Positions 13,347 to 26,600 of a DNA stretch of 64,000 bases are shown in pieces. The notes below the pieces were generated by a model that saw only the letters and a list, made by a program, of their open reading frames with translations, was not told the DNA's origin and searched no databases. The DNA is from Clitopilus passeckerianus (Eukaryota > Basidiomycota > Agaricomycetes > Agaricales > Entolomataceae): positions 310,001-374,000 of the forward strand of contig CALYLX010000059.1 of NCBI GenBank assembly GCA_944990035.1. The letters are read 5' to 3'. The position numbers and the translations under genes were made by a program. Within the stretch, counting starts at the first letter, position 1; each line of letters opens with the position of its first letter.

Positions 13347-16300
13347 TCAAGGGGGGGAAATACCTGATATATCAAGGAGAACGACACGGCCATCCTCACA
13401 GCCGACTGCAATTGACGAGCCAGTAGGCTCCACTGAGAGACTCGTGATGTTGAAGTGGGGAGGAAACCAGCAGAATGGAACCATAACAGGCTCGCCATCT
13501 GTCGGTACACTGAGATATACGAGGCCCAATAGGGAAGGGTTTCTTCGTTCGCCTAGGACGATAATACGCAATGGATAATCAGATGTGACTGGGTGGGTGA
13601 AAAGAGATGCAGTGGCATCATTGGTGGCAATAGTGGGCGAGGTTGTTGAGTGTTGGGTGGTCAAGAGGAAGGTGAAAGATTTGATGGATCCGAAATGTTT
13701 CCGGAGAGAGATTAGGCGAATGTTGTTGTTGATCGTCCGCAGATAGAGGGTATCATTACTGGCAATGACATCATTATAATATGCTTCCATCGATGCAAGT
13801 GTTGAGCCACCGGGGGACAATGCGATGGCGCCCATTTTACTATCTGAGTTGATAGTGCCAATATGAGACCCAGATCGTCCATCCCATACCCGGAATGTGT
13901 TGTCATCCGAGGCTGACACCAGCCTTGAGCCGTCAGGAGAGAACGCAACAGCATTAACATCGTCTGAATGGCCTCTAAGGGTTGCGATATGCACCCCCGT
14001 CTTTCCGTCCCACAACCTAATGGTCTTATCAACGGATCCTGAGGCGAACTTTGAGCCGTCGGGAGAGAATGCAATGGCCCAGACCCAATCAGAGTGGCCA
14101 ATCAGAGTGCAAATATGGTCGCCTGTCTTTGCGTCCCACAGCCGGATGGACAGATCGTCAGACCCTGAAGCAAGCCTTGATCCGTCAGGCGAGAACGCAA
14201 CGGCTCTGACCCAGTCAGAATGCCCATGGAGGGTGGTGATGTGCGCCCCTGTTGTTCCACCCCATAGGCGAAGGGTGTTGTCGTGTGATGCTGATGCAAA
14301 CTTTGATCCATCAGGTGAGTGAGCCATCGCTTCTACCGGTTTAGAATGGCTATGAATGGCATCAAGACCACTGGAAGTGGTATCTGGCTTTCCATTCTGT
14401 GAACAGGACATATGGTTTGAAGAAGCGTGTGTAACGCTTGCAGCATCTGATAGTAGCCTAGTATCCCCAGAATGGCCTTTGGGAGTGTCCGTCTTTACGG
14501 CCCAAAGGCGGATTGTGCAATCACGGGATGCTGATGCAAGTCTCCATCCATCAGAGGAGAATGAGACACCAAAGACAGAGCTGGAATGGCCATTGAAAGT
14601 GGTGATAGGAGCACCCGTTGTTGCATCCCTCAAACGCACTTTGTTATCTCCAAATCCTGAGGCAAGCCCCAGTCCGTTGGGGGAGAATACCACAGAAAAC
14701 ATGGTATTGGAATGGCAGTCAAGGGATATTATATGAGCACCCGTTGTTGCTTCCCACAGACGAATCGTGTGATCGTCAGACGCCGATGCAAGCCTCGACC
14801 CTTCGGGGGAGAATGCAACAGCCTCAACCCTATCGGAATGACCATGAAGGGTGATGAGGTGAGCACTGGTCTGTACATCCCACAGGCGTGCTGTGTGATC
14901 GTCAGATGCAGATGCAAGTCTCAAGCCATTGGGGGAGAATGTAACAGAGTTGACTGGACCGGAATGACCTTCAAGTTTAACAGCGATGAGACGGGCGCCT
15001 GTTTCTTCATCCCATAGATGGATTGACGTGTCACTGGACCCGAATGCGAGCCTCGAGCCGTCCGGAGAGAAGGCAACAGATCTAACCACGTTGGAATGGC
15101 CGTCGAGAGTGACGAGTTGGGCACCTGTTGTTACATCCCACAGTCGGATTGTGTCGTCAAGAGATGCTGACGCAAGTCTCGCACCATCGGGAGAGAACAT
15201 GACAGACATAACCGGACTGGAATGGCCTTCGAGAGTGACAAGATGAGCACCCGAATTTCCATCCCACAGGCGAATTGTGCAGTCAGCGGATGCTGACGCA
15301 AGTATTTTCCCGTTGGGAGAGAAAGCGACCGCATAGACAGAACGTGAATGGCCTGTCATTGTGACCAGTGCGGTGGGATCCCATTCCTCCTCAACCCCAC
15401 TGACAATGCTCAGACCCCGTGCTTCTCCATAGGTCCTGTACAGAAGAGTGTTTCGAGGGACGAATGGTAGCGCTGATCGATAGATGTGCATCGGCGTCAG
15501 CTTCACCACTTCACTGCTCTGCAGCAGGAATCGACGGGCATCAGATATCATTCTGCAAACTTGGTCTTGCCCTGACCAGCTTTGATTCGGCCCGTCCTGA
15601 GTTCTTCCTCATCAGCAACATATCACAGTACAAGTTATTGCTCCGCCAGACAATGTATCATACTCACAATCGCAACCAGCGCCATATCCAACATATCGTG
15701 CGCACGCTCAATTTGGTCAAGAATGCTCATCACTTCGAGCCATGCCATGATGTGGGTACATGCCCATCTCCGAATATCCTGTTGAAGCCCGTCGTCGAGA
15801 TCTCCAGCTGCTTGTGTATGTGAAGCCCAATGAAGAGCCGCGTAAGTGAGCTCCTCTCTGAAGGATTGGTATCGCAAGCCGACGATATCGTCCTTATTCA
15901 AGAACCATGATTCGGGAGAAATATCCCCGATATTGAATTTCAAGTTCTCGTCCATTACACGGAAGCACGCCGCTGCAAGTTGATGATGATGAATTGTTGT
16001 ATCAATTAAGAATTTCGGAGTCGGGTTGAAGGAGATCGTCGAGAATTTGGCCAAAGCACGTTCGATACGATCTGGATCCATTATAAAATCAGGAAATGAT
16101 TTGTGATGTATTCGATAGATTAACTTTGAGCCACTTGGGGCGACTAGAGAATGCAGATGGAGCAAGGTAGATTCAATATCGCTGACATCTATGCTCAGTA
16201 GTGTTGCTAGAGCTTGAGCTGGGAGAGGATTTTGAAGAGCAACGATTGCACCAACTATAAGTTGATACAGATTAAACCATTCCTCAGCTTCGTGTGGGAG

Positions 16301-17499
16301 ATCGGGTACCGCGGAGTATATGATTTGAATGTAAAACTTGTCCATGACGTCGGTGTATTTCGAGCCAGAGAAGTCTGTTGGAGAGACTCCATCAAGCAGG
16401 CAAGCAAGTCGTTTCCCCGGATTCTGCGCTTTTTTGTCCAGAATGAATTTGGTAGCGGTAGATGCAATTATGAAGAGTGTACCACAGACACCGCATAGCA
16501 TATTCATGTCATGACTACTGGGACACCACGGGGGACGATGATGGGGGAAAACTGTCTGGACGCGCTCGGCGGATAGGGAGAAATCGAGATATAGTCGAAT
16601 ATCAGATTTTACAATAAAATCTTCTATTTCATGCAACCGGAAAAGTTTATGGTTGCCTTCTCGAGCCAGAATATCACGGATGTGCCACTCGGGACGAGTG
16701 GTAATGAAGACTTTTAACCGGGGCATATGGGGGACGTGATGGGCGAGGAGGGTCAAGAGGGTTTCCGCTTCGTCTTCCTTGCATTCGTCTAGCGTATCGA
16801 TAACAATGAGGATGGGAGCTCCCTTCAGTGTGAGTAGATCCTTGAGAGGGGCTATTATGAGGAGCAAAAGTTGTTGGAGAATGGTTTTCTGTGCGGCGTC
16901 TGGATCGTTCTCTAATGCTTCAACAATCTTTTGAGCAAACGCTGGATGGTAACGAGCAAGCTGAAAGGCGATGGTCGCGAAGAAGTGCTTGGCGGTCGCA
17001 CGTTCTTCTTCGTTCTGCGTGAAGAAGAAACTCGCGCCTAGCACGCCAAGTCCGGAAGCTAGCTCAGCTATCGTCTGCGCAATCGTCGACTTTCCGATAC
17101 CAGCGACACCATCCAGGACAAAAATCGGTGCTTGGTTATCGCTCCCTCTAACCCACACTTTGATGTTGTTCAATAGCTGTTGGCGTGTATTTTTAAAACA
17201 CTTGGATCGTTGGTCGGCTTCGTACGAGTCCCACGCAGCATTCACTGGACTGAGGATGGTTTTGAGTTTCTGAAGCTGGGGTGACGCCGGTAAGTTACCA
17301 CACGTAAAGAACTTCAGCCACTTACTAATGTCGTTGTATCCTGGTTGACTTCCAGACTTCCGACGACATTATAGATGTTGCTATCCCTTCCCGCGCGTAT
17401 CTGATTATTCGAGATCGTTGAAATGATAGATGTGGAAGGGCCACTATTGGGGCTACCCTTATCCTTCTTCCTCTTGAGGCGGGAGAAAAGCTTAGGCAT
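13347..17499 (-). CDS. NLR-like NACHT-WD40 protein, copy 2 (short N-terminus)
   Basis: Exons 17499-17326, 17275-15668 and 15596-13347, with introns of 50 and 71 nt, give 1343 residues. The N-terminal exon codes for only 58 residues, against 201 and 206 in the other copies. It keeps the basic start (MPKLFSRLKRKKDK) and the end motif NIYNVVGSLEV but lacks the Ser/Pro/Thr linker, consistent with an internal in-frame deletion. The P-loop GVAGIGKST is at 114-122 and Walker B is ILIVIDTLDE, so the nucleotide site looks complete. Eleven canonical WD40 repeats follow, with two extra residues before the fourth (VKLEGHS), then the same degenerate tail. No frame-breaking change was found. It is predicted to be a cytosolic sensor like copy 1; differences in the WD40 array suggest different ligand specificity, which is inference. 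Confidence 0.88.
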
Positions 17500-20400
17500 G
17501 GTTTTGATGTTGCGAAGATGTGAGAGCTCTGTAACTTCGTAGGTCAGAAAGGTGTGGTGAGGAGGAGGAACGTGTATGGAGAGAAAGCACAAACAAGCGC
17601 ACAATCAGCCAAGGTGACCATCGGCAGTGGTTCCCTGATTGAGGGTCACCTGATGCCAGTAGATCTGTCCGGAGGTCTGAGCGCTTTACCGCACGTTCAG
17701 GAAATGGAAGGCGCCAATCCATTGTCTCGAAAGGGTGGATCCGGCTCGCATACCAGTCCCTCCCGGAGGATTAGCTGATATAGATGAAAGGATAGGTGAC
17801 CAGAAGAACTCACCGACTCGTGTAAGCGGTAACACTCGGCTACCAGCTGTTAGCGTTTGCAATACAAGCGGTAGAAATGACTTCGACACAGTAACACTAA
17901 ATAAGCCTGGGATACTAGTTGTGCTAATCAGGACGGACAGGTTCTTGGACAGGTTCGGAGAAAACGTAGATCATTTCAAGTTGGGAGCAGAAGCAGTTGA
18001 ATTCCGCGCAGATAGTTCATATCACAGCGACTACAGCAGATTTCACAGTAACAAAGGCAGAGTTTATATAGTACTTCACTGACAGTGACAGGATACCGAG
18101 AAACTTGAAAAGACCTCTGAAAAATACAACACCAAACAAACGGAAAGAGCTTTGCCGAAATGCCGACGCGCCAGACCATTGCAGCCATTTGACTGCGAGT
18201 CCCAGGCGAGTCCTTTCCTCAGTCTCAAGTCAACTCCAACACTTCAAGCTTCAAAGCTTCAAGGTTTGACCACACCGGGCCTGAAAGATGCCGTACAGAA
18301 AAGAGAAAGGCTACAAGCGACTGCTTTCTTTCGCTTTTTACTGAATTATACCAACTCTCGTTGAATTCTCGCGTCCATCTGGCATCATCTTCGGGTGGGC
18401 CAACGACATGTTCTTCTTCAGCAAACTAACCAGCAAAAGGGTGAATGAAATGAGGCGTGCCTATCTCAGCCGCTGGAGGTGTGGTTGCTGGAATGTTGTG
18501 GATGAAGAGGATGTTCATTGTTCATCAAGGTAAATACCTCATTCTCCTTTGCCTTCTGTTCGAGCGTTCGTGGGCCATGATTTCCTACATTTCTTTTCCT
18601 GTCATCCGCCCTGTGCACGCCCCTTAGCAAAAGGAACTCGTTGCTGACAACCGTTCCCCCCCTTTACAGGATGACTTTACTATCACAACTCAGGATCCAT
18701 GAATCCTCGCCATCTGCCAGCAACTCGCCGACTTCGATTTGATATGCAAGCTCGCCATTATACGGAGCTTCTTCCGAGTCGGCGGAAGAGTCACCTACCA
18801 ACGGAATTTCTGCATGGCGGACGAGCTGCAGCTGGCCCTCGCTTATGAAGCGCCTTCCGCCGGAAGACCAAACAACATCTCCCTGTGGAGGCGTATGTTC
18901 GGCTGTGAACAAGGTAGTGACAACTTCGAACGCTAGGACAAGTCGTTCTGATACAGGTAGGTGAACTTCCGTTGTCCCTTCACCACGTACGTCGCGCAGC
19001 ACGTCTTTGACGAGTCCTGTGGATCTCCATCAGCCACGGGCATTGCTGTCTTTTTCTGCCTCTACTTTGCTTCCGTTTGGACGAGCGTCTGATTTTCTTG
19101 TTCACAGGTTCCCCAGGTTCCTCACTTTCGACACGAAGCAGTTGGTTACCCCTGCTGCAAGCCACTCCTGCAAGATTCTCCTTACCTTGCAGCATGATCG
19201 GAATATCATCGTCGATTCGCCCGTGGGCAAGAAAACGATGCCGAGGTTCACCTCCAAATCATCGCTACTCCAAGCTTGGCATAAGAAGCTATCGCCTCAT
19301 TTACTTCGCAGCCCTTCCGCGTTCTTGGCTGGGGACTTCGCCAAGGCGGCAGACATGACGGTGACTGACCAAGATGTTGCATGCTCCCTCATCTCGACTC
19401 GAGGTGACTCTACTCTCACAACCCACTATCTTCTACTTGGCCATATCGCAGTTTGGTGCTCAATTTCGCCAACTTACTCGCCGTGCTTAGCCACCATCAT
19501 TGGTGCTCACCCCGTGATCACATGCGTCCCTTCCTTCGGCGAAGCTTCGATTACTTACTGTGAAACGGACTGTAGAAGGATATTTGAGGAGAAAGTTGGC
19601 CAAGAGCTCAGGACTGGACTTTCGATTTTGTTCCTAGTAGTGTCCGTGTTTACTGTATGTTTTGTGGTACATGAACTCCATATCATATTTTGCCGTCGTG
19701 ACCCTAGTTGGAAGGCTGTAGGCATAAAAGGCTGGGTATATATTCAACCGCCCTCGGGTCGGGATTCGGAAATGATCTAACACCTCTTTCTTCCTGCAAC
19801 TCATTCTTTCTTGCTTCTACCCCGAGCTCGACTCCATCCCAACGTCACTCAAGTCAATGTCTACTGTAATGCAATTGTTGGTGTGATAGTTGCAGCCTCG
19901 GCTCGGAATTCGAAAATGATCGAAGCTTGACGTGACCTTCTCTCTTTTCTTCCATCTCGACTCCAGTCTCGTCCATGTCAAGGCCAAAATTTGAATCTAC
20001 GATGTTTTCCAATAGAAACACGCTATGCGCACATTCAAGCCAAGTCGTACTGCCACTTTTTTGACGACACCAATCTCTTCAACCTGTTGCACACTACTGC
20101 ATCCAAACTGCATCTGCTCAATAATCTCCGGACCTTGAAATAGAGCATGTCGACCCAAGAAGTCGGGGCTACGTCATCCGGTACTACAACGTTGAGGAGG
20201 GCTCTCTAGTCTCGTGTACAGGTAAATCTCGCCTTTCTTCCCCTTCTCCTTCATTTCTTCGCCGGCCACAAAAGTTCCCCATTCCTCAGGATTTCCTCCT
20301 CTCTTGCCCAACCATTTAATATTTAACTTTTAACTGATTTGAATGTGTAGCTGACATTTGTTCTTGTCTAGAGAGTCTTGTCCACGTACGCCGTCGATAC

Positions 20401-23400
20401 CTCCAACAACGGCGCCCTGCCTTACGGAACATGGGATTTCTGCGCCTGGCTACTTGGTGTTGGGACAGCTCATGTACAGGTAAATATCTTCGTTCTTCCC
20501 CATCCTCCTTCTCCCCACTTCCCACTTCTCATCAATCATCCTCCAACCCACTTGAATGCCATGCTGATACTTTCTTCTACTCAGAGCATCACCGCCAACG
20601 CCAAGATTCGACCTTCAGCAAATCCAACGATGCCGTTCCTTGCCAGTCCAGATTAAGAATAGGAATGGGAGGAAGCCGCATATAGGATACCTCTGCCCAC
20701 TGTACACGAATTGTGCGCGCCTTCTGGTATCTGGTGCCTCTCCCAAATCGTTGGCCCTAAGGACCAAATACGCCCATTCTACCTCGCGCTATCTCGGCGA
20801 CGAGGTCATAAACGTGGATTGGACTCGTCTTTGTCGGTGCGTTGAGCAAAACGAATGTCGCAGAATAGCTGTGGTACATTACAGGTGAGTTGGCGTTCTC
20901 GTTTTTGTGCGAGCTTTCTTTCTTCCAACGAGAGCTAATGACATTTTCTCTACAGGTTCATTGTCAAGCTCGGCCACCGGGGGAATGGCTGCAGCGCAAC
21001 GTCTGCAAGCCGTACGCTCAAATGTTGCTGGGACGTTCGGAAGTCTATACCATCGACTGAAGGGATTGAAACCCTCGAACAAGGATCTGGAGCATCCCGC
21101 AGCTATCTCCGAGAAGTTCGCAACCCTTTCCTGGTCCTTCTACCCATCGCCCCCGACTGTACCTCCTCATCAGCCCCGAGCATAGGCTGCTTCGGCTAAG
21201 GGATCAGTTCTTCCGAAGGACGGTTTACGGAGTTGTGAAGGCATCGTTTGGTCGGGTCGTGATAGTAGAAGGGCTCGTTCTGGTTAATAAGAATGAGAAG
21301 GGGAAGAGGATGGAGATGAAGATGGCGACCTGGAGGTATTACTCCTGGGAGGATTCCGGAGAGGACATCGTTATCGAGTCATGGATGGACAAGGAACCGC
21401 CACACAACGTCGACATCCATTCCACTGCTGTTGCAAAGTGCAGCAAATACGCTCGTGCGCACTTGACCCCACCATCGCCACTCCATGTTCGACGTATTAT
21501 TCTTCACGGCAGACGTTGTGCTAGTAGCACCTAATCCCTATACTTTCGTCTCATCAAGGCTCAAAAGCAGCCCTTCTGCTTCTCGGTGATAGAACACGTG
21601 CTCGAGGCAGCCGTCCCTATCCCGCCAGGTCCAGAAGCACCGCCCTATTACCCTATCGTCGTCAAGAATTCAGTGGCATCCTGTCGGGACCTCGCCTAGC
21701 TCACGACCGAAATCCCTGGAGTTGTGGATTCGACTTGTTCGGGACGGATTGTTGGCGGTGGTGTCTGGATCGTCGTATTCGTGTGGTCTATCAGAGGGGA
21801 GGATGTCTTGAGGGAAGGTCGAGCCCCATTTGAAGGCTTTGGCGGTTCCACCCCTCCCCCGCTTCATTCCTACCACGATTACGTTCCAAGCCCATCCCTG
21901 TCCTTACACCACAACTTCCACCTACACCATCTCGTCAACCCTGAGGAAAGGCTGCTTCAGCCGAGGAGTATGTTCTTTTGAAGGACGATGTCCGAGCTGT
22001 GGGGGCATCTTGGAGAGGTCGTGGTAGGGGAAGAGGTGGTCAAGGGCAAGGAGAAGAGGGTGAGGTGAAGATGGCTACTTAGGAGTCCACCGATATCGTG
22101 GAAGACCGCCTCCGACATCGTGCAACATCCACCGCTGTGCTAGGCGCATCTTGTGCGCTCGAGCACACTCGACCTCACCACCACTTCATTTTCCACGCCT
22201 TCTTCGCTGCAGACGTCGTGCCGGTAGCACCTGCTCCCGACCGCTCTGGGGGATTCTTCCCAGAAGGCTGAACCACATTAAAAGGTTTCTCCGACCTCTG
22301 TTCATTCCTACCGCGACTACGTCCCGAACTCGTCCCGGCCATTGCACCCACAACCTCCGTCGGCGCCATCTCGTAAGCCCCAAGGATAGGCTGCTTCAGA
22401 GAGGGATATGTTCTTGCGAAGGATGATGCTGGAGTTGTGAAGAGATGGCTGGGTTGGACCGTGGTAGGGGAAGAGGTTGGGCTGGTCAATGAGGAGAAGG
22501 AAACGATGGAAACGACAGCTTGGGAGCATTACTCCTGGGAGGATTCTGGTGACATCGTTATCGAGTCAAGGATGGACAAGAAACCACCACCAACAGCCAC
22601 CACTGTACCAGACGCAGCACATACACTTGAACACTACTCCCCATGCGACGTCTTCCTCAACGCAGACGTCGTGCTAGTAACACTTTGCTCCCCACTGCTA
22701 CCTTCATTGCTGCAGGGGTTCAAAAAGCCACAGGCCTGGGTGTGCGAGCAACGAGTCGGATATCTGCCAACAGCCGCTCTGGCATTTCGACCTTGGCTCC
22801 GATGTCGTCTACCTACCAATATCCCGCCTCATCAAGGATCTGCTGTATCACAATCCATGGTGATTCTCCACAGCACCTCGGCTCACAACGCCGACACGTG
22901 CTGGACAGGAGGAGGACCTCGTACGCTTCGCAATTTGCTGGCGTTCGTGTTCCTGGGCATGCGAGCTTCAGGAGTACGATAGGTTCTTATTGGGCTACGT
23001 TTCTACCCGTGGAATGATTTTGGGAATTACACTTTTATCTGTTATAATGGGCATTCGCCCTTGCTAGCTATGCACTTTTTCCAACTTTCGTAGGATGACA
23101 ATCTTCGTTATTACATCTTACATTTCCCTAGACACGTCGGCTGTTTTCGCCCATGTCTCGTTGAAAAGGCTAGCCCTTCGGCTCGATGCCGTCCGGTTCC
23201 TCAATTTCTGTTGTCTTACACTACCCCTTCACTACCGTCCCGTTCTCATTCCCGTACCCGTTTTGTACTCCTTATTGTCCGAATCAATTGCTTTCTTAGT
23301 TTCATGCCAGGCCTGCATGGTGGATCAGAGTCTGGTCCGTGAAGTGTAGGGTGCATATGCGGCTACACTTGAAACTTGTTGGTGCATATGGATAAACATA

Positions 23401-23682
23401 AATCTGGGGTTGACGTTGGTGTGCGAGCTGTGTTCTAAATGAAAAATGATTTCGGGTGACGTACCTACGCGTGAACTCGATCTACGTAGATAAGGGCAAG
23501 CATGAGGACACATCGGAGACGCAAGAGATACACAGGAAGAATACGAGAAGATTGTGTTCTTCGGAGTATGTACACTTGAACCCATAGCAAAGTAATACGA
23601 GGCGAAGCATTTTAATAAATGGTAAAAGTAGTCATATTGGCAAATAGAGGAACATTGTTCGTACATGTATCAAGCGATGCAT
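17500..23682. other. Spacer between NLR2 and NLR3 (decayed repeats)
   Basis: No intact gene is visible in 6.2 kb. 17990-19300 matches the 5' flank of NLR1. A plus-strand frame at 19007-19780 (257 codons) includes a hydrophobic stretch near its end but spans intron-like sequence. From about 19755 the unit-start motif appears again. 20200-20640 contains intron-like GTAAATAT..TCAG segments shared with unit B. A sub-unit of the downstream block is repeated three times in a row here (see separate entry). 22430-23680 aligns with 2170-3480 and 11990-13340. Confidence 0.5.
21110..22650 (+). repeat. Three diverged tandem sub-repeats in spacer C
   Basis: Segments starting near 21110, 21850 and 22300 share the same order of motifs: an ATTCCTAC-type pyrimidine-rich start, an AGGCTGCTTC element, then a coding-like stretch (WGxxVVVGEE; HYSWEDSGDIVIES in the first and third). 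Units A and B carry one such segment each (about 2040-2370 and 11860-12240). The copies differ by substitutions and indels, so the array is old. What the sub-repeat encoded is unknown. Confidence 0.45.
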
Positions 23683-26600
23683 TCAGATAGGCCCGATGGG
23701 AGTTGTTTCAAGGAACTCCCCCGATATGTCTAGAATAAGGACACGGCCATCGTTGCAGCCGACCGCGATGGATGAACCCGTAACGTCTATTGAAAATGCG
23801 GTGACATCGAAGTGAGGCGGGAACCAGCAGAATGGAACCATAACAGGCTCCCCGTCTGCCGGTATATTGAGATATACGAGGCCTGATAGGGAAGGATTTT
23901 CTCGTTTGCCTAGTGCGAAGATCCGTAAAGGATATTCGGATGTGACTGAGTGGGTGAAAAGGCAGTCGGTTACATCACTGGAGGCGGTAATGGTGGGAGA
24001 GGATGTTGAGTGCTGGACGCTCGAGAGGAATGCAAAAGATCTGATGGATTGGAGATGTTTCCTGAAAGAAATAGGGCGAACGTTGTTGGTCGTCCGCAGA
24101 TACAGAGTATTGTTCGCACCCATCAAGTACTTTGACTCGATGTACGCAAATACGGAACTAGCGGGGGAGAATCTGACGGGACCCATTGACCTCTCCGAGT
24201 CAATGGTGCTGATATGAGTCCCAGAACCCCCATCCCATACCTGGAATGTACAATCACGCGATGCTGATACAAGCCTTGAACCATCGGAAGAGAACGCAAT
24301 GGCACGAATATAGCCCGAATGACCGTTGAGGGTAGTGATATGAGCCCCCGTCTTTCCGTCCCACAATCGGATGGTGTGATCATCGGATCCTGAGGCAAGA
24401 TTTGAGCCGCGGGGAGAAAATACAACAGCCATGACCCGTGCTGAGTGGCCATTCAGAGTACAAATGAAGTCACCTGTCTTTCCGTCCCACAAGCAGATGG
24501 TGCCATCTTCGGTTCCTGAGGCAAGCCTTGAGCCATCGGCGGAGAACGCAACTGTCCTGGCCGCGCTGGAATGACCTTTGAGGCAAATGATATGGGCCCC
24601 TGTCTTTCCATCCCACAGTCGGATGGTTCTGTCATGAGATGCCGATGCAACCCTTGAACTATCGGATGAATATGCCATGGCTTCGATTGGCTTAGAATGG
24701 GTGGGGGTGGTATCAAGACCGGGAAAATCTGACTTCACATCCTCGGAATGGCCTTTAAAAGTGTCCGTCTTCACGTCCCAGAGGCGGAGGGTATAGTCGC
24801 CGGATGCTGATGCAAGTCTCGAGCCATCAGGGGAGAATGCGACGGCAAGGACAGAATTAGAATGTCCATTGAAGGTAATGATAGGAACGCCGGTTGCTGC
24901 ATCCCACAAACGGACTGTGCCGTCTATGGATGCTGAGGCAAGTCTCAATCCATCGGGAGAGAATGCCACAGACCATACCTTATCAGAATGGCCTTTGAAA
25001 GTGAGTATATGAGCACCCGTTTTTCCTTCCCACAGACGGATCGTGCAATCATTGGAGGCCGATGCAAGCCTTAGCCCGTTGGGGGAAAATGCAACGGAGT
25101 TAACCTCATCAGAATGACCTTTGAGAGTGATGAAATGAGCACCGGTCCGTCCATTCCACAGGCGTACTGTGTGATCTTTAGATGCAGATGCAAGTCTCAG
25201 GCTATCGGGGGAGAATGTGACACGGAGAACTGGACCGGAATGGCCTTCCATGGTAATGAGATGGGCACCAGTTGCTCTATCCCAGAGACGGATTGTCTGG
25301 TCGTGGGATCCAGACGCAAGTCTCGAACCGTCAGGAGAGAATGTAACGGCCATGACGCCGCCGGAATGGCCTTCCAGACTAGTGAGATGGGCACCCGTTG
25401 TCGCATCCCATAGACGAATTTGGTGATCGCCAGCTGCTGACGCAACTCTCAACCCATCAGGGGAGAATGCAACGTCGTTAATGTCACTGACATGGCCTTC
25501 AAGACTGATGAGATGAGCACCCGTGCTTCCATCCCACAGACGGACTGTAGTGTCTCCAGATCCTGATGCAAGTAATTTCCCGTTGGGAGAGAAAGCAACT
25601 GCAAAGATCCAGTATGAATGGCCTGCCATGGTGACCAATGCAGTGGTATCCCATGTGCCTTCAATTCCGCTCAGAAGGCCAAGGCTTGTTGCCCCTCCGT
25701 AGGTCTCGTACAGAGGAGTGTTTCGAGGGATGAATGGTAGCGCTGATCGGTAAATATGGTTCGGCGTCAGCTTCACCACTTCACTGCTTTGCAGTAGGAA
25801 TCGACGGGCGTCAGACATCAGTCTGCGAACATGGTCTTGTCCTGACCAGCTTTGATTCTGTGCATCCTGAGTTTCTCCCCATTAGCAACAAGCCAAAGCA
25901 CAAGCCATGTTACCAGCCAAATAGCTTACTCACAATCACAATCAGAATCGTATCCAACATATCGTGCGCACGCTTGATTTGGCCAAGAATGCTCATGACC
26001 TCAAGCCATGCCATGATATGGGTACATGCTCATTTCCCAATATCCTGTTGAAGCCCGGTGTCGAGCTCCCCAGCTGCGTGAATATGTGAAGCCCAATGAG
26101 AAGCCGCATAAATGAGCTCTTCTCCGAAGGGCGGATCTCGTATGCAGGGAATGTCCGCCTTATCCAAGAACCATACTTCGGGAGAAATATTCCCAATGTT
26201 GAATTTCAAGTTCTCGTCCATTATATGAAAGCAAGCCACTGCGAGTTGGTGATGATGCTTTTTTGGATCGATCAAGAAATTAGGAGCAAGGTTTGACGCA
26301 TTGGTCGAGGTTTTGGCCAGAGCACGTTCGATGCGGCCTGCATTTGTGATGAAGTCGGGAAAGGATTTGTGATGTACACGGAATATTACATCTGGACCAC
26401 TTGGTGCAACGAGCGAATGTAGGTGAAACAGGCCCTTCGTGATGTCACTTCGGCGTAGGTTGAGTAGCTGCGCTAAAACGGCGCAAGGCAGGGGGTTCTG
26501 CAGGGCGATAATAGCACCCATAATTGTTTGGTAGCGGTCAAACCACCTATCAGCTTCATTTGCACCATCAGGAACAGCGTTGTAAATTATGCGGATGTAG

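Noticed and set aside
19007..19780. 257-codon plus-strand frame with a hydrophobic segment
   Set aside because: Only an exon-like piece is shared with the 9.4-kb copy; the start lies in intron-like sequence, and the rest has no counterpart.
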